Positions 16,420-24,291 of a stretch of 34,938 bases of DNA are shown here, piece after piece. The notes under the pieces are model-generated. The model searched no databases, was not told the DNA's origin, and saw nothing but the letters and a program-made list of their open reading frames with translations. The first letter of the stretch is position 1, and each line of letters starts with the position of its first letter. The stretch comes from Streptomyces corynorhini (lineage in GTDB: Bacteria; Actinomycetota; Actinomycetes; Streptomycetales; Streptomycetaceae). A program made the translations under genes and the position numbers. The stretch spans positions 1-34,938 of the forward strand of contig NZ_QQNA01000206.1 of the NCBI RefSeq assembly GCF_003346515.1. The letters are read 5' to 3'.

Positions 16420-16448
16420 TGTCACATCCGGCGCCGCCGTACCGTCCT
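16420..16448 (+). promoter_or_regulatory. ECF41-type sigma factor promoter
   Basis: TGTCACA (16420-16426), exactly 16 bp, then CGTCCT (16443-16448). This matches the ECF41/SigJ consensus TGTCACA-N16-CGTC as I know it. Transcription would begin about 7-9 bp later, at or next to ATG 16456, so the message is probably leaderless. ECF41 factors typically drive oxidoreductase, carboxymuconolactone decarboxylase or epimerase genes. The sigma gene itself is not in the window. Confidence 0.8.
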
Positions 16449-16455
16449 CACGTGC

Positions 16456-17574
16456 ATGAAGAGCCACGAGAACCTCACCGGGAAGCATGTCGTCGTCGTG
16501 GGCGCCGGTTACGCGGGCCTGCACGCGGCGCTGCGCCTCGCTCCGCACGTCCGGGTCACCCTGATCGCGCCCGACGGTCACTTCACCGAACGCGTCCGCC
16601 TGCACGAACGCGCCGCCGGCCGCCCCGACGTGACGCACCCCCTGCGGGAGTTGCTGGGGCCCGCCGGGGTCACCCATGTCGCCGCCCGTGTCACCCGCAT
16701 CGACACCGGGGCGGCCCGGGTGCACACCGACGCCGGGCCCGTCATCGGCTACGACCGGCTGGTCTGCGCCCTCGGCAGCCGTACGGCGGAGGCGACCGCG
16801 GCCGAAGGGGCGGCGGGGCGCCTCTACACGGCGGAGTCCGCCCCCGAGCTGCGCAAACGTCTGCTCGGCGGCGCCGGTGCGCTGACCGTGGTCGGGGGCG
16901 GACTCACGGGCGTCGAACTCGCCGCGGAACTGGCCGAGTTCCATTCGGGCTGGCAGGTCGGGCTCGTCACGGGCGGGGAGATCGCTCCGAGCGTCTCGGC
17001 GAAGGGGCGCGCCCATGTCCGCTCCGCCCTCCGGGAGCGGGGCGTACGTATCGAGGAGGGCCGGCGCGTGGCGGACCACGGTGATCTCGACGCGGAGGTG
17101 GTGGTCTGGTCCGCCGCGCTGGTTCCGCACACCGAACTCGCCGTCGCGGCGGGCATCGCCGTCGACGAGGACGGCCGGATCGCGGTCGACTCGGCGCTGC
17201 GCTCGGTCTCGCACCCGGACGTGTACGCGGCCGGGGACGCCGCGTCGGTGCGAACCCCGGCCGCCGGGCGGCTGCGGATGGCCTGTGCCACGGCGCTGCC
17301 GCTCGGGGCGCACGTGGCGACCGCCGTCGTACGGGACCTGAGCGGCCGGGAGCCGGAGCCCGTGTCGTTCGGGTACCTGCTCCAGTGCGTGAGCCTGGGC
17401 CGGCACGACGGGATCGTCCAGCCGGTCAGGGCGGACGACACGCCGCGCGGCGCTGTGCTCACCGGCAGGCCCGCCGCCCTGGTCAAGGAGCGGATCGTGC
17501 GCTCGACGGTCTGGGCCCTGCGCACGGCGGCCCGCCACCCGCGGCTCGCGGGGCACGTTCCCGGCATGGGGTGA
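16456..17574 (+). CDS. NAD(P)/FAD-dependent oxidoreductase, NDH-2-like
   Basis: 372 residues. The N-terminal FAD loop is VVVVGAGYAGLHAA (about 12-25). A second Rossmann loop, VVGGGLTGVELAAE (about 147-160), binds NAD(P)H. The FAD-ribityl motif DVYAAGDAA is near residue 258. This is the type II NADH dehydrogenase/ferredoxin reductase-like family. No transmembrane segment or extra Cys pair is evident, so the electron acceptor is unknown. ATG 16456 has no Shine-Dalgarno sequence, which fits the ECF41-type promoter directly upstream and a leaderless message. This gene is separated from the biosynthetic cluster by a terminator and its own promoter, so it is probably not part of it. Confidence 0.88.
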   Translation: MKSHENLTGKHVVVVGAGYAGLHAALRLAPHVRVTLIAPDGHFTERVRLHERAAGRPDVTHPLRELLGPAGVTHVAARVTRIDTGAARVHTDAGPVIGYDRLVCALGSRTAEATAAEGAAGRLYTAESAPELRKRLLGGAGALTVVGGGLTGVELAAELAEFHSGWQVGLVTGGEIAPSVSAKGRAHVRSALRERGVRIEEGRRVADHGDLDAEVVVWSAALVPHTELAVAAGIAVDEDGRIAVDSALRSVSHPDVYAAGDAASVRTPAAGRLRMACATALPLGAHVATAVVRDLSGREPEPVSFGYLLQCVSLGRHDGIVQPVRADDTPRGAVLTGRPAALVKERIVRSTVWALRTAARHPRLAGHVPGMG

Positions 17575-17583
17575 CCCGGCGGA

Positions 17584-17624
17584 CCCGGCGGTTGTCCCGG
17601 CGGCCCCGGCGGTTGTCCCGGCGG
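17584..17624. repeat. 21-bp direct repeat, two copies
   Basis: Two copies of a unit beginning CCCGGCGGTTGTCCCGGCGG (starts 17584 and 17605) lie between the convergent oxidoreductase and DUF6194 genes. No other feature is seen in 17575-17691. Confidence 0.6.
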
Positions 17625-17691
17625 ACGGCGGACCCGGCCGCGTACCCGTCCGGCGGCGGGGCCGGTACGGAGCGGAGCGGCGGCTCGCGGG

Positions 17692-18192
17692 TCACCGGTC
17701 GGTGATCACCCCGGACGGCGCCGTGTGCGCGCGCCGCTCGTGGCGCGCGCGGGCGAGGTGGTGGGCGGTGCGGAGCAGTTCGCGCACCGCCCGCTCGGTG
17801 CGCGGCCCCGGGTCGACCACCGCGAGCCAGCCGAGGGAGCCGTAGACGGGGTGCGCGATCAGGGTGTCGACGGCGCCGGGGTCGGTGGTGTCGTCGTCGG
17901 GGACCGCCTCGCGCGGTGCGCGGCCGGTCGCGGCGGCGAAGGCGTCCCGCCCCGCGCCCACATTGAGCCGGAACGTGTCCGGGCGGTCCAGGCGGGACAG
18001 TTCGTCGCCCGGATGGTTCTTCGTCACGAGCGTCGCGAACGGCTGCGTCGCCGTCGGTACGGCCCCGTCGGGGGCGTAGAAGAAATAGGTGTCGCCCCAG
18101 CTGATCTCCGGTGAGCCGTCGTCGGGTCCCGGCCTGACGGTCAGCACCCCGTCGAGGTCCGCGACGAACCCGGTGATCTCGGCCATGGTCAT
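17692..18192 (-). CDS. DUF6194 family protein
   Basis: 166 residues from ATG 18190-18192; earlier in-frame ATGs exist at 18207 and 18252. MTMAEI is taken as the start because the family, as I recall it, begins MTMxEI. Visible features are an acidic, aromatic-rich N-terminus with SWGDTYFFYAPDG, then NVGAGRDAFAAATG and a C-terminal PVYGSLGWLAVVDPG segment. This pattern resembles MmcQ/YjbR-like small proteins. Function unknown. It diverges from the double-MerR regulator gene across about 90 bp, so that regulator may control it. Confidence 0.75.
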   Translation of the reverse strand: MTMAEITGFVADLDGVLTVRPGPDDGSPEISWGDTYFFYAPDGAVPTATQPFATLVTKNHPGDELSRLDRPDTFRLNVGAGRDAFAAATGRAPREAVPDDDTTDPGAVDTLIAHPVYGSLGWLAVVDPGPRTERAVRELLRTAHHLARARHERRAHTAPSGVITDR

Positions 18193-18281
18193 ATGTCCAG
18201 CAGTCATGTGCTCCAGCGTTTCATTCAGGTGCTTGTGGAGACCTGGGACCATGAGAGGCCCGAGAACAGGGGGTACAAGGG

Positions 18282-19067
18282 ATGCCGACTCTCCATTCGC
18301 CCGCGATGCGGACCGTCGATGTCGCGCGCCGCTGCGGCTACTCCGTCCAGCAGATCCGCAACCTCGAACGCGACGGTGTGCTGCCGCCGACGACGCGCAC
18401 GGCGGCCGGTCACCGCGTCCATGGCGAGATCCATCTGCACGCGGCGCTCGCCTACCGCGCCCTCGCGGTCGGCACGGGGCCGGTGGAGGCCGGACGGATC
18501 GTCCGCGCCGCGCACACCCGCCCGGTCCCGGAGCTGCTCGCGCTCCTCGACGCGGCCCACGCCGGGCTCCACCGGGAACGCGAGGACCTGGGGCTCGCCC
18601 GGCGGGCGGCGCGGGCTATCTCCGCCGAGCCGCTCGACGACGTACGCCCGTCGGACGCGATGAGCGTCTCGGAGCTGGCCGCCGCGCTCGGGGTGCGTCC
18701 TTCGACGCTGCGGCACTGGGACGCCGAGGGGCTCGTCGTCCCCGACCGGCTGCCGCCGCGCGGTACCCGGCGGTACGCACCTGCCCACATCCGGGACGCC
18801 CGGATCGTCCATCAGCTGCGCGCCGCCGGGTACCGCGTCGAACCGCTCCGGGCGCTGCTGCCACGGCTGCGGCAGGGGCACCGGTGGCCGGACGTCGAAG
18901 CGGCGCTGGCCGCACGGGACACCCACCTCGCGGCCCGCTCCCGCGCCCTCCTCGACGCCGCCGCGCCGCTCGGCGCGCTCCTCACCGCGCCCCGACAGGC
19001 GCCGAGGCCCCCGGCCGCCCCCCCTGTCACTTCGCGTCGTAGTACCGCTCGACCGTCGCCGTCGTGA
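18282..19067 (+). CDS. MerR-family regulator with two DNA-binding domains
   Basis: 261 residues; ATG 18282 with AAGGG close upstream. The first MerR-type winged helix (about 10-75) contains TVDVARRCGYSVQQIRNLER. A second, separate MerR HTH (about 127-200) contains SVSELAAALGVRPSTLRHWD and RRYAPAHI. Two MerR domains in one chain are unusual, since most MerR proteins dimerise to obtain two. The C-terminal 40 residues are Pro/Ala/Arg-rich with no visible metal-binding cysteines, so the effector is unknown. The 3' end overlaps the convergent DNA polymerase gene by 41 bp. The divergent DUF6194 gene is a candidate target. Confidence 0.85.
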   Translation: MPTLHSPAMRTVDVARRCGYSVQQIRNLERDGVLPPTTRTAAGHRVHGEIHLHAALAYRALAVGTGPVEAGRIVRAAHTRPVPELLALLDAAHAGLHREREDLGLARRAARAISAEPLDDVRPSDAMSVSELAAALGVRPSTLRHWDAEGLVVPDRLPPRGTRRYAPAHIRDARIVHQLRAAGYRVEPLRALLPRLRQGHRWPDVEAALAARDTHLAARSRALLDAAAPLGALLTAPRQAPRPPAAPPVTSRRSTARPSPS

Positions 19068-20751
19068 GCGGGAAGCGCACCGGCGTCTCGCCGAAGGCGA
19101 TCCGTCCGGCCAGCTCCCCGGCGGCGCGGATGGCCCGTGCCACCTCTTCCGCCTCCGCCCGCGGGCAGTGCACGATCACCTCGTCGTGCTGGAAGAAGAC
19201 CAGCTCGGCCCGCATCCCCGCGATCGAGCGCCGCAGCGCGGCCAGCATCAGCAACGCCCAGTCGGCGGCGCTGCCCTGCACGACGAAGTTACGGGTGAAC
19301 CGGCCGCGCGCCCGGCCACCGGCCGACGCGTAGCCCGGCGTGTGGCCGGCCGGTCCGTCCGCCGAGCCGCCCCGGTCCGCGCCGCCGGGGGCGCCGGGCG
19401 GGGCGAGGTCCTGGGGGATGCCCGCCTCGTCGGCGTCCTCGGCCCCGGCCGCCCGCGGGCTCGTACGCCCCAGCCACGTCCGTACGAGCCTGCCCTCCTC
19501 GCCCGCCCGCGCCGCGTCGTCCACATAGGCGACGGCCAGCGGGAATCTGCGGCGCAGCGCCGCCAGGTTCTTCAGGCCGTCGCCCGACGTCTGGCCGTAG
19601 ATCGCGCCGAGGAGCGCGAGCTTGGCGTGGTCGCGGTCGCCGGAGAAGGCGCGGTCGGACAGCGCCGTATACAGGTCGCCGTCGTGTCCCGCCACCTCCA
19701 TCAGCCCCGGGTCGCGGGAGATCGCGGCGAGGACGCGCGGCTCCATCTGGTCGGCGTCGGCCACCACCAGCCGCCAGCCCGGGTCGGCGACGACCGCGCG
19801 CCGGATCACCCGGGGGATCTGCAGGGCGCCGCCGCCGTTGGTCGTCCAACGGCCGGAGATCGTGCCGCCGGGGAGGAACTCCGGCCGGAAGCGGCCCTCC
19901 CGCACCCAGTCCTGCAGCCAGCTCCAGCCGTGCGCCGTCCAGATCCGGTACAGCTTCTTGTACGCGATCAGCGGCTCCACCGCCGGATGGTCGATCTCGG
20001 CCAGCTCCCAGCGCCGGGTCGACTTCACCCTGATGCCCGCGCTCGCGAACGCCTTGATCACATCGGCCGGGAGATCGGGCCGCACCCGTCGGCCGAACGC
20101 CCGCGACACCTCGTCGGTCAGCTCGGCCAGCCGCCGCGGCTCGCCCCCGCCCGCGTACCGCTCGCCGAGCAGCTCGTCGAGCACCTCGCGGTGCACGTCG
20201 GCCCGCCACGGCAGCCCCGAGCGGTGCATCTCGGCGGCCACCAGCATGCCCGCCGACTCGGAGGCGGTGAGCAGCCGCATCCGGCCCGGGTGCGCGGCCT
20301 CGTCGTGGCGCCTGAGCTGCTCCGCGTACACGTCCAGCAGCGCGTCGAAGGGCAGGTCGGTGCCCGTGTGCGGCTCGAAGAGCGAGGACTGCGAGCCGGG
20401 CACGGCCGACCGGGGCGGCGGGTCGGGCGGCACCGGCGCGTTCCGCAGCCGGGCCCAGGCGGCGGCGGCCGAGCGCGGCTCGCCGAGCCGCCCCTCGTGG
20501 CCCAGGAGCAGCGACTCGCCCGCCTCGATGTCGTAGCACCGCTCGACGCGCACGCCCGCCGCGAGCAGCCGGGGATACAGCTCGGAGGTCGACCGCCACA
20601 CCCACCGGTCGACCTCCGGCTCGCGGTCCCTGACCGCCGCGACGAGATCGGGCTCGCGCAGCACAGGCCCGGCGGGCGCCCCGTCCGCGCCCACCGGAGC
20701 GAGCAGCGCGCCACCGCCCTCCACCGGCGCCAGCGCCCATCGTTCGCTCAT
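19027..20751 (-). CDS. Stand-alone family-A DNA polymerase (3'-5' exonuclease/polymerase type)
   Basis: 574 residues from ATG 20749-20751. The polymerase motifs of DNA polymerase I are present: motif A VVADADQMEPR (for DYSQIELR), motif B KLALLGAIYGQTSG, and motif C FFQHDEVIVH. There is no 5' nuclease domain. The N-terminal 170 residues sit where the proofreading domain would be, but I see no DxE exonuclease motif, so proofreading is doubtful. An Ala/Gly/Pro-rich insertion of about 50 residues lies between motifs B and C. Actinobacteria commonly carry this short polymerase besides PolA. It presumably acts in repair; its exact role is not established here. It is a single gene, convergent with the MerR gene. 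Confidence 0.88.
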   Translation of the reverse strand: MSERWALAPVEGGGALLAPVGADGAPAGPVLREPDLVAAVRDREPEVDRWVWRSTSELYPRLLAAGVRVERCYDIEAGESLLLGHEGRLGEPRSAAAAWARLRNAPVPPDPPPRSAVPGSQSSLFEPHTGTDLPFDALLDVYAEQLRRHDEAAHPGRMRLLTASESAGMLVAAEMHRSGLPWRADVHREVLDELLGERYAGGGEPRRLAELTDEVSRAFGRRVRPDLPADVIKAFASAGIRVKSTRRWELAEIDHPAVEPLIAYKKLYRIWTAHGWSWLQDWVREGRFRPEFLPGGTISGRWTTNGGGALQIPRVIRRAVVADPGWRLVVADADQMEPRVLAAISRDPGLMEVAGHDGDLYTALSDRAFSGDRDHAKLALLGAIYGQTSGDGLKNLAALRRRFPLAVAYVDDAARAGEEGRLVRTWLGRTSPRAAGAEDADEAGIPQDLAPPGAPGGADRGGSADGPAGHTPGYASAGGRARGRFTRNFVVQGSAADWALLMLAALRRSIAGMRAELVFFQHDEVIVHCPRAEAEEVARAIRAAGELAGRIAFGETPVRFPLTTATVERYYDAK

Positions 20752-20809
20752 ACCGCCGAGTCTCGCAGGGGGGTCTGACAACGGACCGGCGCGGCGCGGT
20801 CCCGCCGGG

Positions 20810-20861
20810 CGACGCGCGGTGGCGACGCGCGGTGGTGACGTCCGGTGGCGACGTGCGGTGA
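20810..20861. repeat. 13-bp tandem repeat, four units
   Basis: Four units of a CGACGCGCGGTGG-like sequence lie in the gap between the polymerase and oxidoreductase genes (20752-20959). The first two are identical and the last two diverge. No coding signal is seen. Confidence 0.75.
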
Positions 20862-20938
20862 CGGCCGACGACCGGGAGGATCGGACCGGGGCCGGGCCCA
20901 CCGCGCCCCGCCCGGGAGCACCCGCTTCCGATCCCTGA

Positions 20939-20951
20939 CCACAGGCTGTGG
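20939..20951. repeat. Palindrome CCACAGGCTGTGG, copy 1
   Basis: Perfect 6-bp arms around a single G. It overlaps the GTGGAGG ribosome binding site of the next gene. The same sequence recurs at 22685-22697. Confidence 0.6.
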
Positions 20952-20959
20952 AGGCTGCC

Positions 20960-21874
20960 ATGCGAGCGATCGTTTTCCATGAGTTCGGCGGGCCCGAGGT
21001 GTTGCGCGCCGAGGACGTACCCGAACCGCACGCGGGTCCCGGCGAGGTCCGGGTGGCGGTGCGGGCGGCGGGCGTCAATCCGATGGACTGGAAGATCCGG
21101 CGGGGCTGGATGGAGCAGGTCTCGCCGACGACGCTGCCCGCCGTGCCCGGCGTCGAATGCGCCGGGGTCGTGGACGAGACCGGCGAGGGCGTCACGGAGT
21201 TCGCCGTCGGGGACGAGGTGCTGGGCTGGTCGGCGACCGGCTCCTACGCGCAGTACGCCCTGGCCGGGCCGGTGGCCGCCAAGCCGCCCGCGCTGGGCTG
21301 GGCGGAGGCGGCGGCGCTCCCGGTCGCCGGGGAGACCGCCGCGCGGGTGCTCGGCCTGCTCGCCGTACGCGACGGCGAGACCCTGCTGGTGCACGGCGCC
21401 GCGGGGGCGGTCGGCGCGGTGGCCGTCCAACTGGCGGTGGCGCGCGGCGTCACGGTGATCGGTACGGCGTCGCCGGCCCGTCACGACTATGTGCGCTCCC
21501 TGGGCGCCGTCCCCGTGGCCTACGGGGACGGGCTGGTCGCGCGCGTCCGCGCCGCCGCGCCGCAGGGTGTCGACGCCGTCTTCGACGTGGCGGGCAAGGG
21601 GGCGCTGCCCGACTCGATCGAACTGCTCGACGGTGTCACGGACCGGATCGTCACCATCGCGGACATGGCCGCCGGAGACCTGGGGGTGGTCTTCTCCTCC
21701 GGCGGCATGACCCCCGAGGACAGGCGCGCCGGACTGGCGGAGCACGCCCGTCTCGCGGCGGAGGGCGCGCTCCGGGTACAGATCGCACGGACGTTCCCGC
21801 TCGACGAGGCGGCGACGGCGCAGGCGACGAGCGAGGACGGGCACGCCGGCGGAAAACTGGTGATCACGCCCTGA
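20960..21874 (+). CDS. NADP-dependent quinone-oxidoreductase-like MDR enzyme
   Basis: 304 residues from ATG 20960, 5 bases after GGAGG; the upstream in-frame GTG 20948 overlaps the ribosome site and is less likely. It is a zinc-free medium-chain dehydrogenase/reductase: GroES-like N-terminus with AGVNPMDWKIRRG, then the nucleotide loop VHGAAGAVGAVAVQLA (about 140-155). No structural-zinc Cys cluster is present. Such enzymes reduce quinones or enones with NADPH; the substrate cannot be told. It is monocistronic, between the polymerase (divergent) and the ATP-binding protein gene. Confidence 0.88.
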   Translation: MRAIVFHEFGGPEVLRAEDVPEPHAGPGEVRVAVRAAGVNPMDWKIRRGWMEQVSPTTLPAVPGVECAGVVDETGEGVTEFAVGDEVLGWSATGSYAQYALAGPVAAKPPALGWAEAAALPVAGETAARVLGLLAVRDGETLLVHGAAGAVGAVAVQLAVARGVTVIGTASPARHDYVRSLGAVPVAYGDGLVARVRAAAPQGVDAVFDVAGKGALPDSIELLDGVTDRIVTIADMAAGDLGVVFSSGGMTPEDRRAGLAEHARLAAEGALRVQIARTFPLDEAATAQATSEDGHAGGKLVITP

Positions 21875-22027
21875 GACGGCGGATCCGGCGGGATCCGCCC
21901 GGCGTCGCCTCCGGCGTGTCGGCGCACGCCGATCCGACAGGGCCCGGGATCGGGGATGTGGCATGACAGGGCTCCTCTCGGGCACCATGGGTTGCTTTCG
22001 GTGACCTATTGATGTCCGAGAGTAACG

Positions 22028-22600
22028 ATGCTCACTGACAGTGGACTTGCGCACGACGTCTACGACTCCGGCCCCGCCTGGCTTCCGCTCACCCGGATAC
22101 CGCTTCCGCACCGGCCGGAGGCGTCTCCCCGCGCCCGCCGTCACACCCGTGAGGTGCTCGCGCTCCGCCGGGTGGACCCCGAACTGGCCGCCGCCGTCGA
22201 GCTGGCGGTCACGGAACTCGTCACCAACGCCGTACGGCACGGTGTCTGCCTCTGCGGCTGCACCCGCGGCCCGGTCTCCCTCGCGCTGCTGCGCGCGGAG
22301 GGCCGACTGCGCGTCGAGGTCGCCGATCCCTCCCGTACGCCGCCCCGGTGGCCGACGGGCATCGAGTCGGTCGACGCGGAGACCGCCGCCGAGGCGGAGG
22401 AGGGGCGTGGGCTGCTGCTGGTCACGGCCCTCGCGGCGGACTGGGGCGATCGCGCGGGACCGGTGCGCGGGAAGGTGGTGTGGTGCGAGTTCGAGGCGGA
22501 GAGCGCGGGCGGCAGCGGGAGCACGCGTACGGGCGTGGGCACGGGCACGGGCACGGGTACGGGTACGGGCGGAGGCACGGGCGGCGACGTGCGGCGCTGA
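22028..22600 (+). CDS. RsbW-like ATP-binding (anti-sigma-type) protein
   Basis: 190 residues. It carries a GHKL ATPase fold: N-box ELAVTELVTNAVRH (about 58-71), G1 VEVADPS and G2 GRGLLLV. Streptomyces has dozens of these small kinase-like proteins; some are anti-sigma factors, most are unassigned. The C-terminus from about residue 160 is a Gly/Thr repeat encoded by hexanucleotide repeats and is probably disordered. No partner anti-anti-sigma gene is adjacent. The ribosome site is weak. Confidence 0.82.
   Translation: MLTDSGLAHDVYDSGPAWLPLTRIPLPHRPEASPRARRHTREVLALRRVDPELAAAVELAVTELVTNAVRHGVCLCGCTRGPVSLALLRAEGRLRVEVADPSRTPPRWPTGIESVDAETAAEAEEGRGLLLVTALAADWGDRAGPVRGKVVWCEFEAESAGGSGSTRTGVGTGTGTGTGTGGGTGGDVRR
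22527..22584 (+). repeat. Hexanucleotide repeat in the 3' end of the ATPase gene
   Basis: Reiterated ACGGGC/ACGGGT units encode the Gly/Thr tail. Slippage here could change the tail length between strains. Confidence 0.7.
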
Positions 22601-22684
22601 CCTGAGGGGAGCGCGCGGGCCGGTGTGCGCCCCCGGCCCGGACCCGGTGCGCGCCCCGGCCCGCCGTCCCGCTCACCCCGATAT

Positions 22685-22697
22685 CCACAGGCTGTGG
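22685..22697. repeat. Palindrome CCACAGGCTGTGG, copy 2
   Basis: Same palindrome as at 20939-20951, here extended by one base on each side. The left part ATATCCACA is one base from the DnaA-box consensus TTATCCACA. A single such site is not evidence of an origin. Confidence 0.55.
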
Positions 22698-22772
22698 ACA
22701 GAGGGCGGGGCCCGGCCCGGGATCTGGGATCATCGTGGGCGTGGACATCCGTACGCCGGAGGGGGCGACCGC

Positions 22773-24035
22773 ATGAGTGACACCGTCGAGCGGGCGCTCA
22801 CCGCGCTGCTCTCCACGGGCGGCGGGCCCGGCGCGCGCGGGGGTGACGGGCTCGACCTGGCCGCGTCCCTGCTGGCCGCCGACCCGGCGGCCGACGACGA
22901 GCTGAGGCGGCGCGGCGAGGGATACATACGGCTGGCGTGGGAGCGCGGCTGGCAGCCCGCCGATGTGGCCCGGCTCGTCCGCCGTGAGCTGCGCGACCCG
23001 CAGGCGCGGCTGCTCGCGGAGCTGATCGCGGGGGAGGTGCGGCGCTACGAGCGGCTTCCGGCGCGCTGGGCCGCGCAACTGGCCGATCTCGGCGTCGACT
23101 TCACCCCGGACGGGGGCGAAGGCCCCGCCGTCGCCCGCACTCGCGCCGAGCCGTACCGGGCGGACCGCTTCTCGTACGCCACCGCCGCACTGGAGCTGTA
23201 TCTGCTGCTCGCGAGGCTGCCCCCGCTCGAACCGGCCGGGCCCGTACCCGGGACACCCGTCCAGCAGGCGCCCGCGGACGGCGAGCCGCGCATGCTCAGC
23301 CGGATCCGGGCGCTGCTGGCGAAGGCGGAGGCGACCGGCTATCCCCAGGAGGCGGAGGCGCTCACCGCCAAGGCGCAGGAGCTGATGGCGCGCCACAGCG
23401 TCGACGAGGCGCTGCTGGCCGACCGCACGCACCGGGGCGATGTCCCCGGCGCGTGCCGGATCGGGGTGGACGCCCCGTACGAGACGGCGAAGGCGATCCT
23501 GCTCGACGCCGTCGCCTCGGCCAACCGCTGCCGCGCCGTGTGGAACAGCGCGTACGGCTTCTCCACGGTCGTCGGCTTCGGACCGGACCTGGACGCGGTG
23601 GAGCTGCTCCACACCTCGCTCCTGGTGCAGGGCGTCTCCGCGATGACCCGCGCGGAGGCCGGACAGCGCGCCTCGGGGCGCAAGCGGACGAAGACGTTCC
23701 GGCAGTCGTTCCTCATGGCGTACGCGCACCGCCTGGGCGAACGGCTGGCCCTGGCCGCGGAACACGCCACCGCGGAAGCCGCGCGAGCGGCGGCGGGCGC
23801 GGCGGCGGGGGCGGGCGCGGAGAGCGGCTCCGGGCTGCTGCCCGTGCTCGCGGCGCGCGATCTGGCCGTGGCCGAGCGGACGGACCGGATGTTCCCCGAG
23901 ACGGTCGCGACCCGCGTCCGCGGGGTGACGGACGCCGAAGGCTGGGACCACGGAACGTCCGCGGCGGACGCGGCCGACCTGCCCGCCGCGCGCCGGGGGA
24001 GAACCGGGCGCGACCGCCTCCGCCCCGGTCGCTGA
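22773..24035 (+). CDS. DUF2786 domain protein
   Basis: 420 residues from ATG 22773, with GGAGGGGG 6 bases upstream. The DUF2786 motif is at about 180-220: SRIRALLAKAEATGYPQEAE followed by ALTAKAQELMARHSVDEALL. A conserved C-terminal segment with NRCRAVW and FGPDLDAVELLHTSLL follows. An Ala/Gly-rich stretch near residue 345 and a basic tail look unstructured. Function unknown; related proteins occur across actinobacteria and in phages. It converges on the lipoprotein gene, with an inverted-repeat element between them. Confidence 0.85.
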   Translation: MSDTVERALTALLSTGGGPGARGGDGLDLAASLLAADPAADDELRRRGEGYIRLAWERGWQPADVARLVRRELRDPQARLLAELIAGEVRRYERLPARWAAQLADLGVDFTPDGGEGPAVARTRAEPYRADRFSYATAALELYLLLARLPPLEPAGPVPGTPVQQAPADGEPRMLSRIRALLAKAEATGYPQEAEALTAKAQELMARHSVDEALLADRTHRGDVPGACRIGVDAPYETAKAILLDAVASANRCRAVWNSAYGFSTVVGFGPDLDAVELLHTSLLVQGVSAMTRAEAGQRASGRKRTKTFRQSFLMAYAHRLGERLALAAEHATAEAARAAAGAAAGAGAESGSGLLPVLAARDLAVAERTDRMFPETVATRVRGVTDAEGWDHGTSAADAADLPAARRGRTGRDRLRPGR

Positions 24036-24070
24036 CGGCGCGGGTGCTGCGGCGCCTGCCGTGCCTCAGG

Positions 24071-24290
24071 GGCTGTCGGGTGGCCTCTGATCGGGCGGCC
24101 ACGCTCTGGCGCGCGCGCTTCCCGTGGCGCCGAAACGCCCTGGTAGCTCCGCTACGAGGACGTCCCGGCGCCTGTGAATCGCGCGCGGCGGCATCGGGAG
24201 GACGGATCGAGGCGCCGAGACGGTGCGAGCGGAGCGAGCGCGGTGCGCCGGACCGCGTCCGCCGACCGGCCGAAGGTCACCCGACAGGCT
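24071..24290. repeat. Nested inverted-repeat element between convergent genes
   Basis: Inner arms of about 36 bp, 24111-24147 and 24151-24186, pair closely around TCC; the tip is GTAGC-TCC-GCTAC and each arm includes GGCGCC. Outer arms carry CTGTCGGGTGGCC (24073-24085) and its near-complement GGTCACCCGACAG (24275-24287). The whole stretch could fold into one large cruciform or RNA structure. No open frame in it looks like a gene. The outer right arm ends next to the lipoprotein stop codon. It probably terminates both flanking transcripts, and it may be a repeated extragenic element. Confidence 0.7.
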
Positions 24291-24291
24291 C

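Noticed and set aside
16456..17574. FAD oxidoreductase as part of the biosynthetic cluster
   Set aside because: It is separated by a strong terminator hairpin and has its own ECF41-type promoter.
19289..22240. 983-residue minus-strand frame spanning polymerase and oxidoreductase genes
   Set aside because: It crosses two real genes out of frame and shows no family signature.
22682..22698. Possible replication origin from a DnaA-like box
   Set aside because: Only one imperfect box inside a palindrome; no cluster of boxes and no dnaA/dnaN nearby.
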